Assembly: GCF_008386695.1 (NCBI RefSeq)
Contig: NZ_VUOC01000001.1
Location: 408,347-472,346 of the forward strand
Origin: Chitinophaga agrisoli
GTDB taxonomy: Bacteria > Bacteroidota > Bacteroidia > Chitinophagales > Chitinophagaceae
Length of the DNA stretch: 64,000 bases
Direction of reading: 5' to 3'
Every line of letters begins with the position of its first letter. Position 1 is the stretch's first letter. A program made the position numbers and the translations under genes. The notes under the pieces are model-generated. The model saw only the letters and a list, made by a program, of their open reading frames with translations. It was not told where the DNA came from and searched no databases. Of this stretch, positions 9,760 through 17,805 are shown piece after piece.

Positions 9760-10905
9760 TTATGCGGAAGGCTTTTTAGCCGTGGTTTTCCTAGCTGCTT
9801 TGGCGGGCGCGGTGGTGCTGGTTTCTTCTTCCTGCGGGGGCAGCAGTTTTGCCTGTAAATAGGCATCTGTATGATCGATGGCGATCTCTACCCACATGGG
9901 CAGGTGGTCTGACATCTGGAACGTGCGCCAATATGTTTTGTAGTACGCTGTTTTATTCTGACGCGGCTCTCCATCTGAGGTGGTGTTATAATCCTCTCCC
10001 ATATCCGCCGCATACTCCAGCTCATCCTGCTCACGGAATACCCATTGATAATAGTTAAAGATGCCAGCCTTGCCGGTAGGCTCAAAGAGATCGGGTTTTA
10101 CCTTAAAGGCGATCTGGTCATAGAATTTGTTCTGCTGTACATTGGAGGGCAGGGACTGCAGCTGTTTGGGAATAACAAAGCCGGCATCTGTGATTGCCTT
10201 GAGGGTGCTATCCTTAGGGCTATAGATATTAAAATCGCCCAGCATAAGGACATTGTGCGACCATTCCAGCTTATTATCCGCCTTTTTACCGATAGACTTT
10301 GCAATAGCCGCTATTTCCGCGACACGATCCGGATCATTGGCCGCCGCTGTGCCGTACAGGATATGCACGGTGGTGAGCTGGAAGTTAGTCCACCCCGCCT
10401 TAAACCCCGCCAGGTATGGCGTACGCGCCAATTGTCTGATAGGCTGGTAAACGGTTTGTCCGGTAACGGGGTCTTTTGTCTGGAAGGGCGGCAGCACCAG
10501 CTCGCCGGCCAGGCCGCCGAACTTTACTTTACGGGTATCGAAGACGAAGGCCAGGCGTTCTCCATTGCCCTGGCTGCCTTCTGTCACATCTGTAAAAATA
10601 TACTCCCAGTTGCCGCCCAGTATTTTCATGAGGGTATCGAGGGCGGTGAGATCTTCGCGCACTTCCTGGATGGCGATCAGATCAAATTTGGAAATGATCT
10701 CCGCGATATAATAAAAGGCTTCCTGGGTACGGCCGCCGTATTTGGTGGTACCGAACTCACGGATGTTCCAGGTAGCGAGGAGGAGATTACCTTCCAATGT
10801 TTTTGTGGGGACCTGCTCCTGCAGTTTTGCACGGAGGGTAAGCAATCCTTTGAGGGTACGCTGGCCTTGCGGGGTTTTGGTATTGAGGTTCTGGTAGAAA
10901 GGCAT
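9760..10905 (-). CDS. Endonuclease/exonuclease/phosphatase family protein
   Basis: A 381-residue EEP-superfamily protein. The family landmarks are ATWNIREFG (Asn metal ligand, about residues 46-54), IAIQEVRED (catalytic Glu, about 96-104), MLGDFNIYSP (the DxN pair, about 246-255) and SDHLPMWVEI (the terminal Asp-His, about 332-341). No signal peptide is visible. The C-terminus is a basic, Ala/Lys/Thr-rich tail (KAARKTTAKKPS) which could bind nucleic acid. Members act as nucleases or phosphodiesterases; the substrate is not predictable. It looks monocistronic. Confidence 0.87.
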   Translation of the reverse strand: MPFYQNLNTKTPQGQRTLKGLLTLRAKLQEQVPTKTLEGNLLLATWNIREFGTTKYGGRTQEAFYYIAEIISKFDLIAIQEVREDLTALDTLMKILGGNWEYIFTDVTEGSQGNGERLAFVFDTRKVKFGGLAGELVLPPFQTKDPVTGQTVYQPIRQLARTPYLAGFKAGWTNFQLTTVHILYGTAAANDPDRVAEIAAIAKSIGKKADNKLEWSHNVLMLGDFNIYSPKDSTLKAITDAGFVIPKQLQSLPSNVQQNKFYDQIAFKVKPDLFEPTGKAGIFNYYQWVFREQDELEYAADMGEDYNTTSDGEPRQNKTAYYKTYWRTFQMSDHLPMWVEIAIDHTDAYLQAKLLPPQEEETSTTAPAKAARKTTAKKPSA

Positions 10906-11077
10906 GGGACGCTTTTTTATAAAGTAAATACAAAGGGGTTATGTGTGGCGCCAAACTGATGTTATCAAATTGTTGTATCCAGGTGCAAGGTAAGCGAATC
11001 CCGCGAGGTTAGCCGGGTGACACCGGAGCCATATAATAATTTTATACTGTGACATTCATCTGATATCTTAGCAGCCT

Positions 11078-12058
11078 ATGAGCCAGGAATTAACATTTAC
11101 TGTGCAGCGGGCCTTGCCTGTTAACCTAACACCCGCTGACCAGCCGCTTTTTGAGCAGGCATTCAGCCTTAGCTTACCACCGGCCGGGGTACAGGTGGTG
11201 GAAAATGCGGTGATATTAAAGGATACCATTTTTAGTCCCGGTACGCTGAAATTTTATATAACTGCCTCGCATATACTGCCTTTTACGCGTCAGCAGGCGC
11301 TGAAAAGGCTTAGTTATTACCTGCGGCCTTTCTGGCGGACTGCGCAGGCAATATGGATAACCGATGAATGGAGCGCGGAATATTTTCACTGGATGACGGA
11401 TGCGCTGACGCGGCTGATGGCTGCCCGGCTACAGGGGTACAACTACCCGGTGGTGTTGCCGGCCCATTTCCGGGAGCGGCCTTATATCACTGCCTCACTG
11501 GAGATGCTGGGATACAGCGCTGTTTACCTGGAGCGGAAACGGCCGTTGAAAGCGGCTTCACTAGTAGTGCCGGACCATACCGCGCCGACGGGTAATTATA
11601 ACCCGGCTTTGCTGGGCGAGCTACGGCGGCTTTTTGCACCGGCGACTACGGTGCAGCCTTACCGGAAGGTGTATGTTAGCCGGCAGCGGGCCAACCGGCG
11701 GCGTGTGCTGAACGAAGACACGTTGTTGCCGGTACTGCAGCAGGCGGGTTTTGAGATACATTGTTTTGAAGACTATAGTTTGCAGGAGCAGCGGGCCATT
11801 ATGCAGGAGACGAAGGTACTGGCAGGGTTACATGGGGCGGGATTGACGAATATGTTGTTTATGCCGGCGGGCGGGCAGGTGCTAGAGATCAGGAATATGG
11901 GGGATACGCATAATAACTGTTTCTTTTCGATGGCGGGCGCGCTGGGGCATGCGTATTATTATGTGTTAGCGGACGGGACGACGGCGGATACGTATGCGGC
12001 GGATTTTAGGGTGGATGCAGGAATGTTGGCGAGTGTGGTGAAAGAGATGGGGAAATGA
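11078..12058 (+). CDS. Glycosyltransferase family 61 protein
   Basis: A 326-residue GT61 (DUF563) protein, a family of inverting glycosyltransferases. The landmarks are YFHWMTDALTRL (about residues 104-115), KVYVSRQRANRR (about 202-213) and the C-terminal GLHGAGLTNMLFMPAGGQVLEI block (about 248-270), in which the ETKVLAGLHGAGLTN motif is diagnostic. No signal peptide is present, so it should be cytosolic. There is no polysaccharide operon around it; it stands alone at the edge of the accessory region. Confidence 0.85.
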   Translation: MSQELTFTVQRALPVNLTPADQPLFEQAFSLSLPPAGVQVVENAVILKDTIFSPGTLKFYITASHILPFTRQQALKRLSYYLRPFWRTAQAIWITDEWSAEYFHWMTDALTRLMAARLQGYNYPVVLPAHFRERPYITASLEMLGYSAVYLERKRPLKAASLVVPDHTAPTGNYNPALLGELRRLFAPATTVQPYRKVYVSRQRANRRRVLNEDTLLPVLQQAGFEIHCFEDYSLQEQRAIMQETKVLAGLHGAGLTNMLFMPAGGQVLEIRNMGDTHNNCFFSMAGALGHAYYYVLADGTTADTYAADFRVDAGMLASVVKEMGK

Positions 12059-12485
12059 AGGGTTCCCGGTGAGAGCACCGGGAACGGGCATATTAGTTAC
12101 ACTTCTCAAAAAATAAGTTTGGTGAAACAATCCTTTCAGTGATATAGGCAAAAAAGTTCCCGGCGGGAACGCCAGGAACGGAGCTAATCCTTATCTATGA
12201 AAAAACCCAAAAACTTTAGCGGCATAAGTGAAAGAAATGGTTCCCGGCGGGAACACCAGGAACGTTTTTGTTAACCCCTATCTATGGAACCAAATGATCT
12301 TTAAAGGCATAAGTGAAAGAAATGGTCCCCGGCGGGAACACCAGGAACGGAGCAGATACATGTTAAATCAACAAAATCACCATCACGATTAATTTCTTTA
12401 ATAGGTTCCCGATGTAAGCATCAGGAACGGAACATACATGTCAACCCATTATGCTATGAAAAGTCACTAGTTATGAATGAAACAG
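12059..12485. repeat. Tandem hairpin array, five copies at about 85-bp period
   Basis: This region between convergent genes contains five related hairpins, each with 10-base arms and a 4-base loop, at 12062-12085, 12156-12179, 12240-12263, 12325-12348 and 12405-12428. Start-to-start spacings are 94, 84, 85 and 80 bp. Spacers are partly conserved: GGCATAAGTGAAAGAAATGG occurs at 12221-12240 and again at 12306-12325. On the plus strand the arms show A-C mismatches; on the minus strand each of these is a G-U wobble, so the stems pair fully there. The minus strand is also the one that would be transcribed past the stop of the gene ending at 12486. A sixth copy is at 14647-14670. Confidence 0.8.
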
Positions 12486-13244
12486 TCATATCAACCGCTG
12501 TCCTACCTCTATCTCCATATAGCTATTAATGCCCAGGAGCTGCAGGATAGCTGACAGTTTCTGGTCCAGCTGCTCTCTTTCATTGCGGATGGCAGCGGCA
12601 ATATCTGAAGCCTGCCATTTGTACTCAGGCATATGATCTTCAAGTGTTTCTCCAAAATAATTGCCGGCCTTTGCTATGATACGCGGTATAACCAACGGCT
12701 CTCCATTTGCATACACCGGCCTTATATGCCCTCTGCCGGCAAAATCGAAACGGAGGTTTGACAGATCATCCACGGTTAATTTTACGTGTCTATTAAGTAC
12801 CTGAAAACTGCTTCTTACCGCATTGGCGAGCTGATGATCCGTGCACAGCGCTTTAAACTCTTCTTTAAGATTATACCACTGCGCTTCGCAATCGACAACA
12901 TATTTTTTCAGTAGTGTCCAGTCTATGTATCCGTCTATGCCTTTTTTAAGGAATGCAGGGGGGATCTTTTTCTTAAGGATGCTTGTTATTACATCCGCAT
13001 AAGCGATTTTGTATTCCCTGAGCAGGTAAGTGATCTTTGGTAGTATACTTTTAATCTGATGATAATACCGAGACTCCTGCATTGGATCTATGTCTGCCAC
13101 TGAGACATATTCGCGATGATATTCGTTAAACGAACCCCAAAGCTGAATAGGTTCATTAACAGGACGAGAGAAACAAAGACTGTAAACAGCCGCCAGTAAT
13201 AGAATAAACGCCAAAATAACAACTGTGATGAGGAAGCTTTCCAT
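12486..13244 (-). CDS. Hypothetical membrane-anchored protein
   Basis: A 252-residue protein I do not recognise. One N-terminal transmembrane helix (about residues 4-27: FLITVVILAFILLLAAVYSL) is followed by a soluble, charged, largely helical domain without cysteine motifs or recognisable catalytic residues. The C-terminal part (NEREQLDQKLSAILQLLGI) looks amphipathic or coiled. It lies 38 bases downstream of the Crp/Fnr gene on the same strand and may be co-transcribed with it. The hairpin array follows its stop. Confidence 0.65.
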   Translation of the reverse strand: MESFLITVVILAFILLLAAVYSLCFSRPVNEPIQLWGSFNEYHREYVSVADIDPMQESRYYHQIKSILPKITYLLREYKIAYADVITSILKKKIPPAFLKKGIDGYIDWTLLKKYVVDCEAQWYNLKEEFKALCTDHQLANAVRSSFQVLNRHVKLTVDDLSNLRFDFAGRGHIRPVYANGEPLVIPRIIAKAGNYFGETLEDHMPEYKWQASDIAAAIRNEREQLDQKLSAILQLLGINSYMEIEVGQRLI

Positions 13245-13282
13245 GTGATATGATTTTAAAAAACATTAACAACGCGTAGCAT

Positions 13283-13858
13283 TTAATACACCCCTTGTTC
13301 AGCCTTTATCCTGCTAAGTGTAGATGCAGTCATTCCTAAGAAGGACGCCAGGTATTCTGCGGGAACACGGCTCACCAGATCAGGATATTGTTGCAGAAAG
13401 GTGAGGTATCGTTCTTTTGATGTTTGCATGCGCAAGTCCCTTATATATTTATCCCAGAGGGTATAATACTTCTGTGTAATGATACGGCCGACTATATTAA
13501 ATTCTAAGAACCTTCCATAGATCGCTTCCAACTTGTCATAGCTGATATAAGCCACTTCTGTGCGTTCTATCGTCTTAATATACTCATGGCTGGGTAACTG
13601 GTCGAAGAAACTGGAGACAGAAATAATAACGTCGTTTTCCTTCATAAACCAGGAAGTGACTTCATTGTCGTCTTGCTGATAATACGCTCTGACCAGTCCT
13701 TTTTTAATAAACCAGATGTTTTTGCAGACCTGGCCTTCTTCTAACAATGGGAAACGTTTGGGAAAGGTTTTACAAATGAGGCTTTCAGAGATGGTTGCTT
13801 TCAAGGAACCCGACATGGGGTAAATCGTGTCAAGAAAGTTGATGACAGTTTGAGGCAT
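13283..13858 (-). CDS. Crp/Fnr family transcriptional regulator
   Basis: A 191-residue regulator: an N-terminal cyclic-nucleotide-binding beta-barrel (KNIWFIKKGLVRAYYQQDD, about residues 45-63) and a short C-terminal helix-turn-helix (AEYLASFLGMTASTLSRIKAE). The FNR cysteine cluster is absent, so iron-sulfur oxygen sensing is unlikely. This short type, ending soon after the recognition helix, is abundant in Chitinophagaceae and usually controls a neighbouring gene. The likely target is the membrane protein gene just downstream, or the 99-residue gene upstream. Confidence 0.85.
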   Translation of the reverse strand: MPQTVINFLDTIYPMSGSLKATISESLICKTFPKRFPLLEEGQVCKNIWFIKKGLVRAYYQQDDNEVTSWFMKENDVIISVSSFFDQLPSHEYIKTIERTEVAYISYDKLEAIYGRFLEFNIVGRIITQKYYTLWDKYIRDLRMQTSKERYLTFLQQYPDLVSRVPAEYLASFLGMTASTLSRIKAEQGVY

Positions 13859-13924
13859 AAAACAAGTTTTAGTTTAAAAAATTGGTGTATAATAATTGGA
13901 TAGTATCAGTAGTTATAGTTTGGG

Positions 13925-14224
13925 CTAGTAACTGACGGGAGCGCTCATCCTTGCATGAGCCCTTGCTTCCGTTGCATTTATCACCCAGTTTTTTGCAGCT
14001 GTCTGCCAATTAATAACGGGTGGAATGGTTGCTGTTTTCCAACCTTTGGTTTCGTAATGATCAAAAAAACAGGCGGCTGCCCTGGCAGGAAGGCCATTAT
14101 GTATAAAATATGTTAAGACCTCATCCCATGTGGGAGATGAAACAGGTTGCCTGAGCAACGTGTCTATTTTAAGTAATAGGTGTCCGGTATCCAATACTGC
14201 ATTGGATGCTTTAGCTTGTATCAT
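13925..14224 (-). CDS. Hypothetical protein, 99 residues
   Basis: A small protein of unknown role. Its middle (FIHNGLPARAAACFFDHYETKGWKTATIPPVINWQTAAKNWV) resembles the short C-terminal motif of phage or plasmid replication-initiation proteins, which typically read as FYDYYESNGWK...WKAAVRTW. Here the motif stands alone, with no winged-helix or DnaD part. It could be a trimmed remnant or a small DNA-binding accessory protein. It is 66 bases upstream of the Crp/Fnr gene on the same strand. Confidence 0.55.
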   Translation of the reverse strand: MIQAKASNAVLDTGHLLLKIDTLLRQPVSSPTWDEVLTYFIHNGLPARAAACFFDHYETKGWKTATIPPVINWQTAAKNWVINATEARAHARMSAPVSY

Positions 14225-14641
14225 AAGCTTAGATGTGTGGAGTTATAAAGCAATAGTTTTTAAACCTGCCCTCAGATCAAACCGGGTAAGGCAACTGCTT
14301 GTTGATAATTCGCGAACGTTTCCAAGTATTTTCCATTGGGAAATGTAGTATGGATCAGCAGCGTAGATTTAAAATAGGGTGCTATATTCAGCATCTCATA
14401 GAAGCTGTTCAGATGCTGAATAACAATTCATAGTTGTTCTCCGTCATATGATTGCTATGGTGTTAGTTTTAGCGATATGGTTTTAGTTATTGCATTCTCA
14501 AATTGAGAAAGAAAATTACAGGGACAAAATTATGGGGTTATTTAATTCAAAAACTTGATAAATGACAAGAAATTGTAACACTTTCAGGAATAAACGATTC
14601 CCAATAGTGATATAATCGATTGCAATGGGTAATTGGGGTAA

Positions 14642-14679
14642 AAATGGTTCCCGATGGGAACACCGGGAACGAACCATTT
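14642..14679. repeat. Isolated sixth copy of the hairpin family
   Basis: Stem arms GTTCCCGATG (14647-14656) and CACCGGGAAC (14661-14670) with loop GGAA. The single imperfect pair is A-C on the plus strand and G-U on the minus strand, as in the 12-kb array. Overlapping outer arms AAATGGTTC (14642-14650) and GAACCATTT (14671-14679) can form an alternative, mutually exclusive stem. Confidence 0.75.
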
Positions 14680-14816
14680 AAGTTACTCCAAAACATAATG
14701 AAACATGCCGCGTTATTCCAAGCCTTAGATGATTATCTCCCCTTTAGTACAATAAAAGGCTAGCTTCTATTTTCTGATAGTTGGTTATACCCTGGTCATT
14801 AGTTGGTTGGTTTGTT

Positions 14817-14845
14817 AAAGAGGGTGTAGTTATTACACCCTCTTT
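14817..14845 (+). terminator. Orphan intrinsic terminator
   Basis: A perfect 12-bp stem AAAGAGGGTGTA / TACACCCTCTTT with loop GTTAT, followed by TTGTTTT on the plus strand. No plus-strand gene lies upstream for more than 2.5 kb (the nearest is the GT61 gene), so it may end an unannotated RNA within about 14650-14816 or be a relic. Confidence 0.75.
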
Positions 14846-15185
14846 TTGTTTTAGGTAGCAAATGTTCATTTAAACGTATGCACATTAAGCGCTCCGTAAA
14901 ATGCCTGGTATGAAGGAGAATGTATTAGCGTTTAAAATCCAATGTCCGGATCGCGAGGGCGGCATCGGCCATATTATCAGCACCTAAGGAGTAAGCCCCT
15001 TAAGAAAAGAGTTATGCTTTTTAAGAAGTTATCAGCAAAAGAGACTGTCTGAAGGCCAATTGCTTTAATATTTATATTTTCATAGGAGCATATAGTGCCC
15101 TCTGTCTAAAACTTCGGTCTATGCTACTGGCAAGTTATTCTTTTAACAGGGGTTTAAACAGCCATGTAACTGAATAAAAAGAGGC

Positions 15186-15621
15186 TTATAACCGCTTATC
15201 CGCGCAGTTGGCCGGGAAGCTAATCACGTTGAACATCTCGCGCATGCGGCTACGGATACGGAGGCCATAGCGTTGTTCTATTTCGTTGCTATTAAAGTGG
15301 TGGTGATATGGGTGATGGTACCCCTATCTATAAAATCATTATACCGTAAATAGAGCACCTGTTCCAGGTATTACAGACAGTACCGAAATAGGAGACGATG
15401 CTCTCCACCCCGAGATCATCAAAACAGATGTTATAGGGCGTGTCCGTTTCCGGGGCATACTTCTGGATAGCGGGATATCCCTCATCTGCAAATTTTTGGG
15501 CTACCTGGCCACAAGGCCTTATCAGAAGGCGTATCTGCGGTTCTATTAATTTTCGTATGAGGATGTCATAGCTTTTGTTTTGTTGTATGTGTTGGTGATT
15601 CAGTTTGTCGTCTGTCGTCAA
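15186..15621 (-). pseudogene. Broken DnaC/IstB-like ATPase fragment
   Basis: The minus strand encodes pieces of a helicase-loader-type ATPase of mobile elements, in three frames. First comes FADEGYPAIQKYAPETDTPYN then ICFDDLGVES (Walker B-like DDLG) in the frame open from 15621. After a frameshift near 15375, EQVLYLRYNDFIDRG and TITHITTTL continue in a second frame. After another near 15277, SNEIEQRYGLRIRSRMREMF to ISFPANCADKRL and a stop at 15186 follow in a third. The P-loop half that should precede is not recognisable. With two frameshifts and a missing N-terminus, it cannot make a working ATPase. Confidence 0.75.
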
Positions 15622-15679
15622 CCTGGGGGCCGGCAGGGAGTGGTTTCACACCTGGCGTGGAGCATCCAGTTACGCGCCG

Positions 15680-16562
15680 AGGCCTGCCAGCACCTCAAGG
15701 AAATATACAATACAGGGGAATTGGAGGAGATGGCAACTGCTCGAAAAATTCGAGTAGTTCAAAAAGAGGGCAATCGGGATGTGAGCAGAGATTTAGATTT
15801 TTATAATTTAGATGCCATCATAGCCGTTGGCTACTGGGTAAACAGTTTTCATGCTACACAGTTTCGTATTTGGGCTACCAAAAACACTTAGAGAGTTCAT
15901 TATAAAGGGCTTTGTCTTAGATGATGAAAGGCTTAAACAAGGCAAACGGTTTGGCAAGGATTACTTTGACGAACTTTTGGAACGTATCCGTGAGATACGG
16001 GCAAGCGAAAGACGCTTTTACCTCAAAATAACCGACATCTATGAGCAATGCAGTATTGACTATAACAAGGATGTCGAGATAACACAGAAGTTTTTTAAAA
16101 CTGTTCAGAACAAGTTGCACTTTGCCATTTCAGGTAAAACAGCCGCCCAATAATTGCAGAGAGAGTCAGCGCAGATAACCCAACATGGGTCTGCAGACAT
16201 GGAAAAATGCGCCGTCAGGCAAAGTATTGAAAGGCGATATTGGAATTGCAAAAAACTACCTCATAGAGAAAGAGATTAAAGAATTGGAGAGGGTGGTAAC
16301 CATGTATCTTGATTTTGCCGAATTACAGGCTTCAAGACAAATACCTATGAAAATGGCAGATTGGGTTACCAGGTTGGATGCCTTTCTACAATTCAACGAA
16401 TACCAGATTTTAAAGGACGCCGGCAAGGTGAGCCATGAAGTAGCCTTGAAATTGGCAGAGAAAGAATATGATAAATTCAGGATAACTCAAGACCGCAACT
16501 TTGAAAGTGATTTTGATAAAGAAGTAAAGAAAATAACAGATAAACCACCAAAGGGGAAATAG
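15680..16562 (+). pseudogene. Broken RhuM-family gene
   Basis: Three frames together give a RhuM-family (PF13310-type) protein lacking its N-terminus. HLKEIYNTGELEE through NLDAIIAVGYWVNSF to FRIWATK is in the first frame. Then comes an extra A in an A5 run near 15887, and TLREFIIKGFVLDDERLKQG through ITQKFFKTVQNKLHFAISGK in the second. Near 16150 and 16183 single bases are missing, after which MGLQTWKNAPSGKVLKGDIG to KKITDKPPKGK runs intact to 16562. The 5' end is cut near 15685, close to the truncated ATPase. RhuM genes usually ride on mobile elements; this is a remnant. Confidence 0.8.
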
Positions 16563-16810
16563 TACCCACGACAAAATCTGAAGTCGATCTACCAATTTTT
16601 CATTTCGATATTCAAGCGTTCTGCGTTCTTTTTCTAATCTACTTCTCCACCGGTAAATGGACTTTTCATAATTGGTTACCTTGATGACCATGTTTCTTAA
16701 AGCCATCGGTATCACATGATATCAGTGAAAGGTTAAACGCTGGATAATATTTTCTGGAGGCCTCGTGATCAAGAGCGAACTTAAGAAGTAAAGAATTGGC
16801 CTAGCTGCAC

Positions 16811-17008
16811 CTACAAGGCCTCCGCAAACTTCACAATTGTAATAAATTCAATATTTTTCTGTCCATTCTCAATGCGGCTTATATCACTGGGATCTATACC
16901 CGTGAGCATCTCCAAATCCGCCTGGGTTAATTTCTTAGTTCTCCTGATTTGACGCAGGCGCTCGCCAAAATTCTGTAGTTCCCGAGTATATCTGTCTGTT
17001 GCCATCAT
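16811..17008 (-). CDS. Small XRE-family helix-turn-helix regulator
   Basis: A 65-residue protein that is almost entirely a Cro/C1-type HTH: FGERLRQIRRTKKLTQADLE, then GIDPSDISRIENGQKN, about residues 14-52. It stops right after IVKFAEAL, where longer relatives continue, so it may be a minimal antitoxin-like regulator or a truncated one. The start may be the ATG at 17008 or at 17005. Three copies of TGAGCCGAATA lie 60-115 bases upstream and could be its operators. No toxin-like partner gene is visible. Confidence 0.75.
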   Translation of the reverse strand: MMATDRYTRELQNFGERLRQIRRTKKLTQADLEMLTGIDPSDISRIENGQKNIEFITIVKFAEAL

Positions 17009-17068
17009 GCGAATTAAGCCGGAAAAGTCAATGAAATTCTCAATAAAATAAGGGGGCTAATGCATTCG

Positions 17069-17123
17069 TGAGCCGAATAACCCACCTATTCGGCTCATTT
17101 TCCCTCCATTCCTGAGCCGAATA
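17069..17123. promoter_or_regulatory. Operator-like repeats upstream of XRE gene
   Basis: TGAGCCGAATA at 17069-17079 pairs with TATTCGGCTCA at 17087-17097 (a perfect 11-bp inverted repeat with a 7-bp gap), and a third, direct copy lies at 17113-17123. The placement upstream of a small HTH gene suggests autoregulation. The site also lies about 100 bp before the divergent gene at 17221, which it might control. Confidence 0.55.
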
Positions 17124-17220
17124 ACTCAATTAACCGCCTCACCTATAACACCCATCCTACCAATCCATCTATCCCTTAACTTTACATCAGCAAATCAACC
17201 TATAACAAACCATCCCCTTT

Positions 17221-17769
17221 ATGAAACGCTTCTTACTATTTGCCCTGCTATGCCTCCCCTTAGTCACCTCCGCGCAGGGGCTAAAATACAGCCATGCCTA
17301 CCTGGGCGCGCTACTGCAGAACGGCCGGCCGGGTGGCAGCCTTGTCCTATCTTACGGTTTTAATAAATACCTGGGCGTTGGCGCGGGGATAGATATGCTC
17401 TCTTACCGGCGTAACGGCTATTCAGACGCTACTTCCTTTATTCCATATTACCTGGATGTGCGCGTGAAATACCCTTTTAAATGGATAGCCCCGTATGTGG
17501 CCGCCCAATTTGGTAAACAAGCGTATGATTATAAGCTGGCGGACCTTACAGACGTATCCACCACGGTGAGCGAGCAAGGAAAATTATTTTATGGTCTGGG
17601 GCTTGGTATTAGCAGCGTGGCGCCCAAAGGACGGATAGGTGTGTTCCTGTCCCTTATCTACCGGCGTTACAAGTTTAAGTATACCCCTAAGAACTTTAAC
17701 TATAACGGACTACAGTTTGAAGACCGCACTGCTGCGCCGGTGGTACTGACCGGAGGCATTGTGTTTTAA
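17221..17769 (+). CDS. Outer-membrane beta-barrel protein, hypothetical
   Basis: A 182-residue secreted protein: a cleavable signal peptide (MKRFLLFALLCLPLVTSAQG) and then alternating aromatic/polar strands (for example LKYSHAYLGALL, YLDVRVKYPFKWIAPYVAAQ, IGVFLSLIYRRYKFKY) typical of a small eight-stranded outer-membrane barrel. The function is unknown. It is monocistronic, with a hairpin at its end. Confidence 0.75.
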   Translation: MKRFLLFALLCLPLVTSAQGLKYSHAYLGALLQNGRPGGSLVLSYGFNKYLGVGAGIDMLSYRRNGYSDATSFIPYYLDVRVKYPFKWIAPYVAAQFGKQAYDYKLADLTDVSTTVSEQGKLFYGLGLGISSVAPKGRIGVFLSLIYRRYKFKYTPKNFNYNGLQFEDRTAAPVVLTGGIVF

Positions 17770-17776
17770 GATATAC

Positions 17777-17805
17777 AAGGCTGGCCAGGAATAATGGTCA
17801 GCCTT
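17777..17805. terminator. Shared hairpin at convergent gene ends
   Basis: Arms AAGGCTGGCCA (17777-17787) and TGGTCAGCCTT (17795-17805) pair with one mismatch. It lies between the barrel gene and the AlkD-like gene, whose stop codon (17798-17800) is inside the right arm. Confidence 0.6.

Larger units (their letters stand above)
14225..15185. other. Gene-free stretch, about 960 bp
   Basis: No coding region is supported on either strand. It holds a 12-bp perfect inverted repeat (TATTCAGCATCT 14385-14396 / AGATGCTGAATA 14411-14422), the sixth hairpin of the 12-kb family (14647-14670) and a strong orphan terminator (14817-14845). The rest is AT-rich without recognisable signals. Taken with the pseudogenes that follow, it looks like decayed accessory DNA. 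Confidence 0.6.

Noticed and set aside
12059-12485. CRISPR array
   Set aside because: The regular repeats are palindromic hairpins of 24 bases with diverged arms, and the spacers are partly conserved between units. No cas gene is in the window.
16563-16715. Minus-strand frame with a coiled-coil-like segment (KSIYRWRSRLEKERRT)
   Set aside because: It overlaps the RhuM remnant, has no clear start or family, and is too short to support as a gene.
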